Assembly (NCBI GenBank): GCA_016719385.1
Contig: JADJZA010000011.1
Span: forward strand, 124,001-188,000
Length of the DNA stretch: 64,000 nt
Direction: 5' to 3'
Source: Candidatus Microthrix subdominans
GTDB lineage: Bacteria > Actinomycetota > Acidimicrobiia > Acidimicrobiales > Microtrichaceae
Shown: positions 37,760-44,989 of the stretch, piece by piece
Layout of the letters: every line of letters begins with the position of its first letter
Position numbering within the stretch: position 1 is the stretch's first letter
Translations under genes and position numbers: made by a program
Notes under the pieces: generated by a model
Databases searched by the model: none
Told to the model about the DNA's origin: nothing
Seen by the model: only the letters and a program-made list of their open reading frames with translations

Positions 37760-38913
37760 TCACCTTCACCGAGGAGCACGAGCTGTTCCGATCGACGGTC
37801 CGCTCATTTGTCGAGACCGAGATCAACCCCCACGTCGAAACATGGGAGGCCGAAGGCACCTTTCCGGCCCAGGAGCTGTTCACCAAGATGGGCGCCCTCG
37901 GGCTGCTGGGCTTGGAATACGACGAGGCTGATGGCGGCGGCGGGGCCGACCACCTGTACACGCTGCTCCTGTTCGAGGAGCTGGGGCGCTCCGAGTCGAT
38001 GGGCATCCCGATGGCGATCGGCGTGCAGACCGACATGGCCACCCCGGCGCTGGCGGCGTTCGGTTCCGCCGAGCTGAAGCAGCAGTACCTGGCGCCGGCC
38101 ATCACCGGCGAGGCGGTTGCGGCGATTGCGGTCACCGAACCCGACGCCGGCTCCGACGTGGCCGCACTGACCACCCGCGCGGCGCGCGACGGCGACGACT
38201 GGATCATCTCCGGCGCCAAGCTGTACATCACCAACGGCACCCAGGCCGACTGGCTGTGCGCGCTGGTGCGCACCTCCGACGAGGGCGGCTCCCGCGGGGT
38301 CAGCCAGATCATCATCCCCACCGATGCGGCCGGGTTCTCGGTGAGCCGCAAGCTGGACAAGCTGGGCATGCGGGGATCGGACACCGCCGAGCTGGTCTTC
38401 GACGAGGTGCGGGTGCCGGTCGCCAACACGATCGGCGAGATCGGCCGGGGCTTCCCCCAGCAGATGCAGCAGTTTCAGAACGAGCGCCTGGTCGCCTCCT
38501 ACCAGGCGGTCGGGGCGATGGAGCATGCGCTGGTACGCACCCGCGACTACCTGATGGAGCGCAACGCGTTTGGCGCCCCGCTGGCGGCCAACCAGTACCT
38601 GCAGTTCACGCTGGCCGAGCTGACCGCCGAGATGGAGATGGTGCGGTCGCTCAACTACCGGGCGGCAGCGGCGATGATCGCCGGCGAGGACGTCACTCGG
38701 CTGGCGACGATCGCCAAGCTGACCTCCGCCCGATCGCTGCGGCGGGTTGCCGACTGGTGCCTGCAGTTCCACGGCGGCATCGGCTTCATGGAGGAGACCT
38801 GGACCGCCCGGTTCTTCCGGGACGCCCGGCTGTGGTCGATCGGCGGGGGAGCCGACGAGGTCATGCTGCGGCAGTTGGCCCGCATGGATGGCTACGCACC
38901 GCCTCGCTCCTGA
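37756..38913 (+). CDS. Acyl-CoA dehydrogenase
   Basis: 385 residues, full length for the family. FAD/substrate motifs include AVTEPDAGSDVAAL, AKLYITNGTQADWLCALV, KLGMRGSDTAELVFDEVRV, and CLQFHGGIGFMEE near the C-terminus. Introduces a double bond into an acyl-CoA, passing electrons to ETF. The N-terminal LLGLEYDEADGGGGAD is typical of the actinobacterial group annotated for branched or terpenoid acyl-CoAs, but substrate cannot be set from sequence. Translationally coupled to the DUF2269-like gene. Confidence 0.92.
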   Translation: MITFTEEHELFRSTVRSFVETEINPHVETWEAEGTFPAQELFTKMGALGLLGLEYDEADGGGGADHLYTLLLFEELGRSESMGIPMAIGVQTDMATPALAAFGSAELKQQYLAPAITGEAVAAIAVTEPDAGSDVAALTTRAARDGDDWIISGAKLYITNGTQADWLCALVRTSDEGGSRGVSQIIIPTDAAGFSVSRKLDKLGMRGSDTAELVFDEVRVPVANTIGEIGRGFPQQMQQFQNERLVASYQAVGAMEHALVRTRDYLMERNAFGAPLAANQYLQFTLAELTAEMEMVRSLNYRAAAAMIAGEDVTRLATIAKLTSARSLRRVADWCLQFHGGIGFMEETWTARFFRDARLWSIGGGADEVMLRQLARMDGYAPPRS

Positions 38914-38947
38914 ATCGCCACCGGTGGTCACGGTGGTCACGCTGAGC

Positions 38948-38953
38948 TAGGTT
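38948..38953 (+). promoter_or_regulatory. -10 hexamer TAGGTT upstream of the TPP riboswitch
   Basis: TAGGTT lies ~7 nt before the 5' strand of the riboswitch, placing transcription start at the aptamer. Confidence 0.5.
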
Positions 38954-38958
38954 GCCGA

Positions 38959-39046
38959 CACCTACCGGGGAGCTCGATCGATCGGGCTGAGAGGGCGGAT
39001 TAAGTCCGCCGACCCGCAACCTGAACTGGGTAATGCCAGCGGAGGG
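38959..39046 (+). ncRNA. TPP (THI-element) riboswitch
   Basis: Conserved TPP aptamer: GGGGAGCT, GGGCTGAGAGGG, a GGCGGA/TCCGCC P3 stem, then AACCTGAACTGGGTAATGCC and AGCGGAGGGAG. These are the pyrimidine-sensor and diphosphate-sensor arms in the right order. The 3' end GGAGGGAG also serves as the ribosome-binding site of thiN, whose ATG follows at 39051, so thiamine diphosphate probably blocks translation of the thiN-thiB-thiP operon. Confidence 0.95.
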
Positions 39047-39050
39047 AGCC

Positions 39051-39881
39051 ATGGTCGCTGTCATCTACGTCGGGGGCATGGGCCCCAGCGCGCCGCCCGC
39101 GCTTCCGGCCGAGCCGATCGTGCGTATCGCCGCCGATAGCGGCCTCGATCTGGCCGTGGCGTCGGGGGCGGACGTCGACCTGGTGGTCGGCGACCTCGAC
39201 TCGGTGTCCGTCGACGCGCTGGCGGCTGCCCGCGTCCGCAACGTCGAGGTGCGCTCGTCGCCTGCCGACAAGGATGAGACCGATCTGGAGTTGGCCATCG
39301 CCTGCGCTGAGGCCCTCGGCGCGTCGCAGCTGGTCGTGATCGGCGGTGGTGGTGGCCGACTCGACCACCTGCTCGGCGTGCTCGCCGCACTGGCCGGCGC
39401 CGCCCGGCGCGGCCTCGATGTGGCGGCCTACCCGGGTGACGATCTGATGTGGCTCGTCGCACCGGGGGTACGTCTGGAGCTGTCGATCCAGCCCGGTCGT
39501 ACCGTGTCGCTGGTACCGGTTGGCGGGTCGGCAACCGGGGTCACCGCATCCGGCCTGGTCTGGCCGTTGGCCGACGCCACACTCAACCCGTACGAGGGCC
39601 TCGGCGTGTCCAACCGCGCCGAGGCGCCCACGGTTGCCGTCGAGGTCGCCGACGGGGTGGTCGCCGTGATCGTCCCCGACCTCGCGGCGGAGGGTCGCCA
39701 CGCCGCCACCCGCGCCGCCGGAGCCGACGCCGATGACCCGGACGTCGGCGGCCCGGTCACCGCGCCGGACGACGTGCCCTGCCCAACCCAGGCCGCGTTC
39801 CGACGCGATCACCGTTCGAACCCGGCTGCGTCAGCCGCCGCCGTCCCGCCAACACGCCCGATCCCCCGAGGAGAGCGATGA
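39051..39881 (+). CDS. thiN: Thiamine pyrophosphokinase
   Basis: 276 residues; converts thiamine directly to thiamine diphosphate with ATP. ADSGLDLAV and DLVVGDLDSVS form the catalytic Asp-rich site, PADKDETDLELAI the second, and GGGGGRLDHLLG the thiamine site; the C-terminal domain has NPYEGLGVSNR. The tail after residue ~215 is Ala/Pro-rich and probably disordered. ATG 39051 follows the riboswitch; the in-frame ATG at 39033 lies inside the aptamer. Its stop overlaps thiB (ATGA). Confidence 0.92.
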   Translation: MVAVIYVGGMGPSAPPALPAEPIVRIAADSGLDLAVASGADVDLVVGDLDSVSVDALAAARVRNVEVRSSPADKDETDLELAIACAEALGASQLVVIGGGGGRLDHLLGVLAALAGAARRGLDVAAYPGDDLMWLVAPGVRLELSIQPGRTVSLVPVGGSATGVTASGLVWPLADATLNPYEGLGVSNRAEAPTVAVEVADGVVAVIVPDLAAEGRHAATRAAGADADDPDVGGPVTAPDDVPCPTQAAFRRDHRSNPAASAAAVPPTRPIPRGER

Positions 39882-41017
39882 TCCCGATGTTCCATTCGAG
39901 CGGAGACCCCGGGTCCCCGAACGACCCCTGCGGCAACCGGCGCGCCGTCGGCCTGCGCGGCCCGCTGGTGGCCGTCGCCGTGCTGGCGATGGCCCTCGTC
40001 GGCTGCGCCGGCGACGACTCGGCCACCGGTGCCGACGGCGCCTCCGCTCCCGACGCTGACGGGCCGGTCGAGCTGGTCACCTACGACGCCTATGTGCTCG
40101 ACGAGGATGCCGCAGCGACGTTCGCCGAAGAGGAGGATCGGGAGATCTCGGTGCTGCAACAGGGCGACGCCGGATCGATGACCGCCCGGGCCGTGCTGTC
40201 GGCCGGCAACCCGGAGGGCGACGTGCTCTTCGGCGTCGACAACACACTGCTCACCCGCGCACTGGACGCCGAGCTGTTCGAGCCGCTGCCCGAGGAGATC
40301 CTCGACCTGGTGCCCGAGGAGTACCGGGTCGACGGACCCGGTGGCGACACGGTGGTGGCGATCGACTCGGGCCAGGTGTGCGTCAACGCCGACACCGCCT
40401 GGTTTGCCAAGAACAGCCTCGAGGTGCCCAGCTCCCTCGAGGACCTGACCGATGAGCGCTACCGGGGGCTGTTGGTCACGCAGAACGCCGCCGCATCGTC
40501 GCCGGGGCTTGCGTTCGTGCTCGGCACGATCGCCCACTTCGGCGAGGACGACTGGCAGGACTACTGGAAGCGCCTGGTCGACAACGAGGTGCGGGTGGCC
40601 GCCGACTGGTCCGACGCCTATGAGGCCGCCTACACCGTGTCGGGTGGCGACCGGCCCCTGGTCGTGTCCTATGGGTCCAGCCCGCCGGCCGAGGTGTTCT
40701 ACTCCGAGGGCGAGCGCACCGAACCGCAGAGCGAGGTGATCGAGGCCACCTGCACCGAGCAGGTCGAGTACGCCGGCGTGCTCGCCGGCACCCAACGCCC
40801 CGAGGCGGCGCGTGCGCTCGTCGCCTTCCTGCTCAGCGACGAGAACCAACGCTCGATCCCGCTGGCCAACTTCGTTTTCCCGATCCGAGACGTCGAGACT
40901 CCCGAGGTGTTCGAGCGCTTCGCAGTGAAGGCCGTCGATCCGCTGCGTCTCGATCCCGACGAGATCGCCGCCAACCGGGACCGCTGGACCGAACAGTGGC
41001 GGGCGATCGCCGGGTGA
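39878..41017 (+). CDS. thiB: Thiamine ABC transporter substrate-binding lipoprotein
   Basis: 379 residues. Signal peptide with lipobox VGCAG near residue 45, then a Ser/Asp-rich linker and a periplasmic-type binding fold. VELVTYDAYVLDEDA is the ThiB-type N-terminal strand, and GDVLFGVDNTLLTRAL and YGSSPPAEVFYSE line the ligand cleft. Captures thiamine outside the membrane and delivers it to ThiP. The start overlaps the thiN stop, and the stop overlaps the thiP start, in one TPP-controlled operon. Confidence 0.93.
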   Translation: MIPMFHSSGDPGSPNDPCGNRRAVGLRGPLVAVAVLAMALVGCAGDDSATGADGASAPDADGPVELVTYDAYVLDEDAAATFAEEEDREISVLQQGDAGSMTARAVLSAGNPEGDVLFGVDNTLLTRALDAELFEPLPEEILDLVPEEYRVDGPGGDTVVAIDSGQVCVNADTAWFAKNSLEVPSSLEDLTDERYRGLLVTQNAAASSPGLAFVLGTIAHFGEDDWQDYWKRLVDNEVRVAADWSDAYEAAYTVSGGDRPLVVSYGSSPPAEVFYSEGERTEPQSEVIEATCTEQVEYAGVLAGTQRPEAARALVAFLLSDENQRSIPLANFVFPIRDVETPEVFERFAVKAVDPLRLDPDEIAANRDRWTEQWRAIAG

Positions 41018-42693
41018 GCGTCGACGTCGGTCGTGTGCGTACGACGCTGGCCCAGGTGCCAACTTGGGTGCTGCTCGGCCTCGGTGTGATCGCACCGCTG
41101 GCAACGCTGACCTGGGCGGCCCGCACCGGGGTGCCCGGGTCGATCGACTCGACGGTGCCGATCGGTCAGCGTCTGGTCCGTACCGGCTGGGTGACGCTCG
41201 TCCAAGCGGGTGCGTCCACCGTCGCCACCCTGGCGGTCGGGCTGCCGATCGCCGTCGTGCTCGCCCGGTTCCGGTTCCCGGGCCGCAGCGTCCTCCGGGC
41301 GCTGATCGCTGCTCCGTTCGTCTTGCCCAGCGTCGTGGTCGGCGCCGCCGTGCTGGCGCTGCTGGGTCCAGGTGGGCCGCTTGGGTCGCTGGCGCCCCCG
41401 CCGGGCTCGGCGGGATCGCTGGCACTGATCGTCGTCGCCCACGTCAGCTACGAGCTGATCATCGTCGTCGCCATCGTCGGTGCCCGGTTGGAAGCCTTGC
41501 CGTCGGCCCAGCTCGAGACCGCCCGAACCCTCGGCGCCGGCGCGTGGCGCCGCGGCGCCGCCGTCGTCCTGCCCCAGATCCTCCCGGCGGTCGCCGGGGC
41601 GGCCGCCCTCGTCTTCTTGCTCACCGCCGGGTCGCTGGGCGTCGTGTTGGTGTTGGGGGGACCGCGATGGGCGACCCTCGATGCCGAGGTCTGGTACCTG
41701 GGCACCCAGCTGCTCGACCTGCGGGGTGCCGCCATCCTGGCGCTGGTGCAGGCCGGCTTCGTCGCGGTGGTCGGGGTTGCCTACGCCACTGCGGGCCGTC
41801 GCTCGCCGGGCGGCGGTTCGTTGGGGAGTGGTTCGTTGGGACGTGGCTCGTCGGGTGCAATCGGTGCCGGCGGGCGTCTGGGAACCGGCGCCGGGGCGCT
41901 CGGCAGCACCCGCCGGCCCACAGGCGCCGAGTGGGGCTGGGTCGCCGGGGTCGTCGCGTTGGTGGGACTGTTCACGGTCGCCCCCTTCGTCGCCCTCGCC
42001 GGACGGCTCACCGGGGTCACCCCGGCGCGCTTCGCCGCCTTGTGGAGCGACGGCACCCGGGGCGTTCCGCCGCTGGGTCCGGCGGTCGCTCGCTCGTTGG
42101 GCTACGCGGTGGCGGTGGCGGTGGTGTGCACGGTGGCGGCGATCGGCCTGGGCCTGGCGTTGCGCTCAGGTCGGGGCCGGCTCACCCAGGGCGTGGTCGC
42201 CTTGCCGGTGGGCGTGTCGGCGGCGGCGATCGGTCTCGGCGTGGTGCTGATGGGCCTGATCGGCCCGGTCGACCTGCGGGGGAGCGCCGCCGCAGTCGTG
42301 CTGGTGCAGGCGGCGATGGCGCTGCCCTTCGCCGTCGGGGTGACCGTCCCGGTGATGCTCGCCGCCCCCCGGGGCCTCGAGGAGGTGGCCGCCACGTTGG
42401 GGGCAGGCGAGGTTGAGCGTTGGCGCCGAGTGTTGTTGCCGCTGGCAGCCACCGGTATTGCGGGAGGGGCGGCGCTGTCGGCCGCCGTGGCGTTGGGGGA
42501 GTTCGGTGCATCGACCTTCGTCGTGCGGGGTGATGCCCCCACGCTGCCCACCTTGGTCGGCCGCCTGCTGTCCCGCCAGGCGCCGGAGGCGGTCGCCCTG
42601 GGCACCCTGGTCGCCGCCGTCCTCGGCCTGATGTGCGGTCTGCTCGTCGTCGCCGCCCAGGGACTGGCCCAACGCTCCCGGCTGGATCAGTAG
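41014..42693 (+). CDS. thiP: Thiamine ABC transporter permease (two-domain)
   Basis: 559 residues, a fused double permease with about twelve hydrophobic segments in two similar halves joined by a Gly/Ser-rich linker near residues 270-305. Each half has an EAA-type loop for the ATPase: ETARTLGAGAWRRG and EVAATLGAGEVERWRR. Forms the membrane channel for thiamine with ThiB. GTG 41014 overlaps the thiB stop (GTGA). The expected ThiQ ATPase does not follow: the next gene is an unrelated SRPBCC protein. An ATPase elsewhere must energise it. Confidence 0.92.
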   Translation: MSVDVGRVRTTLAQVPTWVLLGLGVIAPLATLTWAARTGVPGSIDSTVPIGQRLVRTGWVTLVQAGASTVATLAVGLPIAVVLARFRFPGRSVLRALIAAPFVLPSVVVGAAVLALLGPGGPLGSLAPPPGSAGSLALIVVAHVSYELIIVVAIVGARLEALPSAQLETARTLGAGAWRRGAAVVLPQILPAVAGAAALVFLLTAGSLGVVLVLGGPRWATLDAEVWYLGTQLLDLRGAAILALVQAGFVAVVGVAYATAGRRSPGGGSLGSGSLGRGSSGAIGAGGRLGTGAGALGSTRRPTGAEWGWVAGVVALVGLFTVAPFVALAGRLTGVTPARFAALWSDGTRGVPPLGPAVARSLGYAVAVAVVCTVAAIGLGLALRSGRGRLTQGVVALPVGVSAAAIGLGVVLMGLIGPVDLRGSAAAVVLVQAAMALPFAVGVTVPVMLAAPRGLEEVAATLGAGEVERWRRVLLPLAATGIAGGAALSAAVALGEFGASTFVVRGDAPTLPTLVGRLLSRQAPEAVALGTLVAAVLGLMCGLLVVAAQGLAQRSRLDQ

Positions 42694-42746
42694 AGGACCG
42701 CATCTCGGTCGGGTTTGGCCGTTCGTCGCATCCTGACGGGAATGAA

Positions 42747-42752
42747 TAGGGT
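42747..42752 (+). promoter_or_regulatory. -10 hexamer TAGGGT, leaderless promoter
   Basis: TAGGGT, 6 nt, then GTG 42759. Marks a new transcription unit after thiP. Confidence 0.55.
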
Positions 42753-42758
42753 GCCCCC

Positions 42759-43205
42759 GTGCAGGTAACCGCAGCGGTCGTCGCCCCCGTCAAACCGGCA
42801 ACGCTGTTCGCCCGGATCGATCGGTTGGATGACTACCCGCGCTGGCTCGACATCGTGCAGCGGGTGGAGGGGACCGAGCCTCACCCCGACGACGAGGGCC
42901 CGGCATGGATCGTCGACCTGGGCAGTCGGGTGGGGCCGCTGCAGCGCTCGAAGCGACTGCGCATGGTGCGTACCGTGTGCGACGACCCTTCCGAGGTTCG
43001 CTTCGAGCGGCGCGAGCACGACGGGCGTGACCACAGCCCTTGGGTCCTGTCGGTGGTGATCGACGAGCTGGAACCCGAGGTGTCGACGATGAACATGACC
43101 CTCAGCTACGGCGGCTCGCTGTTCGGTCCGGTGCTCGAGCGGCTGCTGCAGCGGGAGATCGACGCCAGCCGCCCCAGGCTGCTGGCCTGGCTCGAAGCCG
43201 GCTAG
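42759..43205 (+). CDS. SRPBCC (START-like) family protein
   Basis: 148 residues. Opening AAVVAPVKPATLFARIDRLDDYPRW is split here only by motif: VAPVKPATLFA, then DDYPRWLDIV, the usual SRPBCC start. A curved beta-sheet region follows, and the C-terminal helix LERLLQREIDASRPRLLAWL closes the lipid pocket. Actinobacterial relatives are annotated polyketide cyclase/dehydrase or lipid transport, without a proven ligand here. Separate from the thiamine operon because it has its own -10 site. Confidence 0.82.
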   Translation: MQVTAAVVAPVKPATLFARIDRLDDYPRWLDIVQRVEGTEPHPDDEGPAWIVDLGSRVGPLQRSKRLRMVRTVCDDPSEVRFERREHDGRDHSPWVLSVVIDELEPEVSTMNMTLSYGGSLFGPVLERLLQREIDASRPRLLAWLEAG

Positions 43206-43217
43206 CGATAGCCGGCG

Positions 43218-43553
43218 CTACCTTCCTTCTTCGGGTTCGTAAGGACCCGCATCATTTTCGACTTCGAGAGCAATGAGTTCGATTGCTTCGTCGGGCGCCA
43301 GCTGGCCGACGACCGAGAAGGCGGAGACCATACGCCCAGCGGAGATCATCACCCGATAATCCGGACGGCCGACAATGAGTTCCGGCAGATCGTCGAAGCC
43401 GGTAGCAAACAATTCGACGATCTCAAGGAGATCGTAGGACTGGAAATCGACCGCCGATGGCTCGCCATTCGAACCTCGCTCCGGTGGAAATTGGCGGTCG
43501 ACGTCGTTGAAGAAGGATGGCAGCGTCCGAACGATGCGACGTTCGGAGGTCAC
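43218..43553 (-). CDS. Possible toxin of a two-gene toxin-antitoxin module
   Basis: 111 residues, start GTG overlapping the upstream stop (GTGA). Begins RRIVRTLPSFFNDVDRQF, then DLLEIVELFATGFDDLPELI and DYRVMISAGRMVSAFSV, a length and alternation compatible with a RelE/ParE-like fold, though no catalytic residue set can be named. Preceded by a 59-residue Ala/Gln-rich partner. Base composition is lower in GC than its neighbours, which fits an acquired module. The toxin role is inferred from architecture only. Confidence 0.5.
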   Translation of the reverse strand: MTSERRIVRTLPSFFNDVDRQFPPERGSNGEPSAVDFQSYDLLEIVELFATGFDDLPELIVGRPDYRVMISAGRMVSAFSVVGQLAPDEAIELIALEVENDAGPYEPEEGR

Positions 43554-43729
43554 CCTGCGGCCTTCGCCTCCGCGTCGTTGATGATCTGTTCCAGCCTGGC
43601 TCGGGTTTGCTGAACGAGCTGCTGAGGCGCCGTATCAAGATCGGCAACGATGGAAGATTTGAAGTCAGCGTGACGGTCGGCCGGGCTCATGCTTTCGATC
43701 TCGGCTGCCGTTGTCACGTTGCGTTCCAT
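43550..43729 (-). CDS. Possible antitoxin partner
   Basis: 59 residues from ATG 43729, acidic N-terminus (TTAAEIESMSPADRHADF) and a helical Gln/Arg-rich C-terminus (QQLVQQTRARLEQI). Too short for a confident family. The start follows minus-strand TACTAT (43736-43741) by 6 nt, so the pair has a leaderless promoter. The stop overlaps the next gene, the usual antitoxin-first arrangement. Confidence 0.5.
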   Translation of the reverse strand: MERNVTTAAEIESMSPADRHADFKSSIVADLDTAPQQLVQQTRARLEQIINDAEAKAAG

Positions 43730-43735
43730 GACCAC

Positions 43736-43741
43736 ATAGTA
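43736..43741 (-). promoter_or_regulatory. -10 hexamer TACTAT of the putative toxin-antitoxin pair
   Basis: Minus-strand TACTAT, 6 nt, then ATG 43729. Confidence 0.5.
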
Positions 43742-43803
43742 CCGGCAGCGTCAGACCACCCGATAGGACCAAAGCCTCGGTGGCTAGCTGACGACCCCTT
43801 ACA

Positions 43804-43935
43804 GTTGGGGAAGGGCCGCGAACCGGGGAGTGCAGGGGGCGGTCTGGCGGTTGTTTGGGCTCCCGACTTGGGGGAGGGCCTGGAACTGGGGAGTGCAGGG
43901 GGCGGTCTGGCGGTTGTTTGGGCTCCCGACTTCGG
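43804..43935. repeat. 63-bp tandem duplication of a hairpin element
   Basis: Two copies, with a 63-bp period, of a unit containing GGGGAGTGCAGGGGGCGG, TCTGGCGGTTGTTTGGG and CTCCCGACTT. Each copy can fold through GGGGAG/CTCCC. The unit resembles the hairpins at 12181-12233 and 8066-8110. It lies in the gap between the toxin-antitoxin pair and the aromatic operon. Confidence 0.9.
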
Positions 43936-43995
43936 GAAGGGTGAGGGATGTACCGGCCAAGGCGATCGCATGTGCCCCCGGGCGAGGGGCACCAC

Positions 43996-44001
43996 TAGCG
44001 T
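43996..44001 (+). promoter_or_regulatory. -10 hexamer TAGCGT of the aromatic operon
   Basis: TAGCGT, 7 nt, then ATG 44009. It fixes the start of the DAHP synthase-like gene and suggests a leaderless operon mRNA. Confidence 0.55.
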
Positions 44002-44008
44002 CCAGCCG

Positions 44009-44989
44009 ATGCTGGTCGTCACCAACGAACTGGACCGATTTCGCAGCGACACCGATGCGCTCGCCCGTCGAGACAGCCGGTTTCTGCGCGCTGCGGTGAG
44101 GGGACCGGTCGTCCAGCCCGAGCACCTCGAAGCTGCGCTGGGGTTGGTGTTGGCACTGACCGGTACCTCGATGTCGGAGGAGGGGCGCCGCACCCTCAAG
44201 GTGATCGAGTTGGGCGTCGACCCCAACGCCGACGGTTCCCCGGGCGATACGTCCGACGGCTCGGCGCGAGCCAACCTGCTGCGTGCGCTGGTCGCCAGCG
44301 GCTTCTCGGCGTTCGACCAGTCGGAGCGTTGGCTGGACGCCGACGGGGGAGACCGGACGGTTACCGCTCGCTGGACCCAGGTTCGTGGCAACCTGCGCCG
44401 TGACCTGGCGTTCATCGAGGCCTGCGGGGTCGACCCCGACGTCTACACCCAAATCCAACGGGCGTCGCTGTACTTCTCCAGCCGCCTCACCCCCGACCTG
44501 GCGCCCGACGGCACCCGGGCGCTGCTCGACGCCCATCTGCTGGTCGCCCGAGCATCCGAGCTGGTGCCGGACAGCCACCAGGTGCACCTGTTGGCCCGGA
44601 TGGACAACCCGGTGCTGGTTCAGGCGGAGGCGGGCATCGACTCGGAGCAACTGCTCGAGGTGCTCGAGACGATCGACCGTCTGCGCAGCCCGGGCCGGGT
44701 GATCGTGTCACTCACACCGGCGGGCGACGAGGTCGAGGAATTATCCGAGCTGGTCGGCGGTGTCGCAGCCGTGCGTCCCGGCACCACGTGGGTGGGCAAC
44801 CCGACCGCCGAGCTGGCCGACCCCGACGGCGGTGCGGTCGACAGCGCAACGGCGGTCGAACGCACCAAGGGGCTGTCCGCGGTGGTCGGCGCTGCGGGAT
44901 CGCATCTCGCCGGCTTCGACATCGAGGTTCACGCCACGCGGCTGGCGGAAGCTCCGGTGGTGCTGGCTGCGCTCGGGCACGACAGGTGA
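44009..44989 (+). CDS. Catalytically degenerate class II DAHP synthase homologue
   Basis: 326 residues that align along most of class II DAHP synthase: FIEACGVD (135-142), NPVLVQ (200-205) for the enzyme's NPVGVK, SPGRVIVS (227-234) for KPGRLTLV, WVGNP (261-265) for WQCDP, and a final FDIEVHATRLAE for IHVEITGENVTE. The catalytic set is mostly lost: the GGDCAE cysteine region is absent, the PEP-binding Lys is Gln205, the SRMG Arg is gone, the DPMH His is replaced near Ala267, and the last metal Asp is beyond the shortened C-terminus. Only the Glu of HVE appears kept (Glu306). It is ~130 residues shorter than the enzyme. It heads an operon with a TyrA-like and an aminotransferase gene, so a regulatory or scaffolding role in aromatic amino acid synthesis is plausible but unproven. 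Confidence 0.7.
   Translation: MLVVTNELDRFRSDTDALARRDSRFLRAAVRGPVVQPEHLEAALGLVLALTGTSMSEEGRRTLKVIELGVDPNADGSPGDTSDGSARANLLRALVASGFSAFDQSERWLDADGGDRTVTARWTQVRGNLRRDLAFIEACGVDPDVYTQIQRASLYFSSRLTPDLAPDGTRALLDAHLLVARASELVPDSHQVHLLARMDNPVLVQAEAGIDSEQLLEVLETIDRLRSPGRVIVSLTPAGDEVEELSELVGGVAAVRPGTTWVGNPTAELADPDGGAVDSATAVERTKGLSAVVGAAGSHLAGFDIEVHATRLAEAPVVLAALGHDR

Noticed and set aside
39033..39050. ATG 39033 as thiN start
   Set aside because: It lies inside the conserved 3' arm of the TPP riboswitch; ATG 39051 is properly placed after the purine-rich end.
43517..43969. Long N-terminal extension of the DAHP synthase-like protein
   Set aside because: It would translate the 63-bp tandem hairpin repeat and antisense of the toxin-antitoxin pair; the -10 hexamer supports ATG 44009. 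An ATG at 43970 with AAGG upstream remains a minor alternative.
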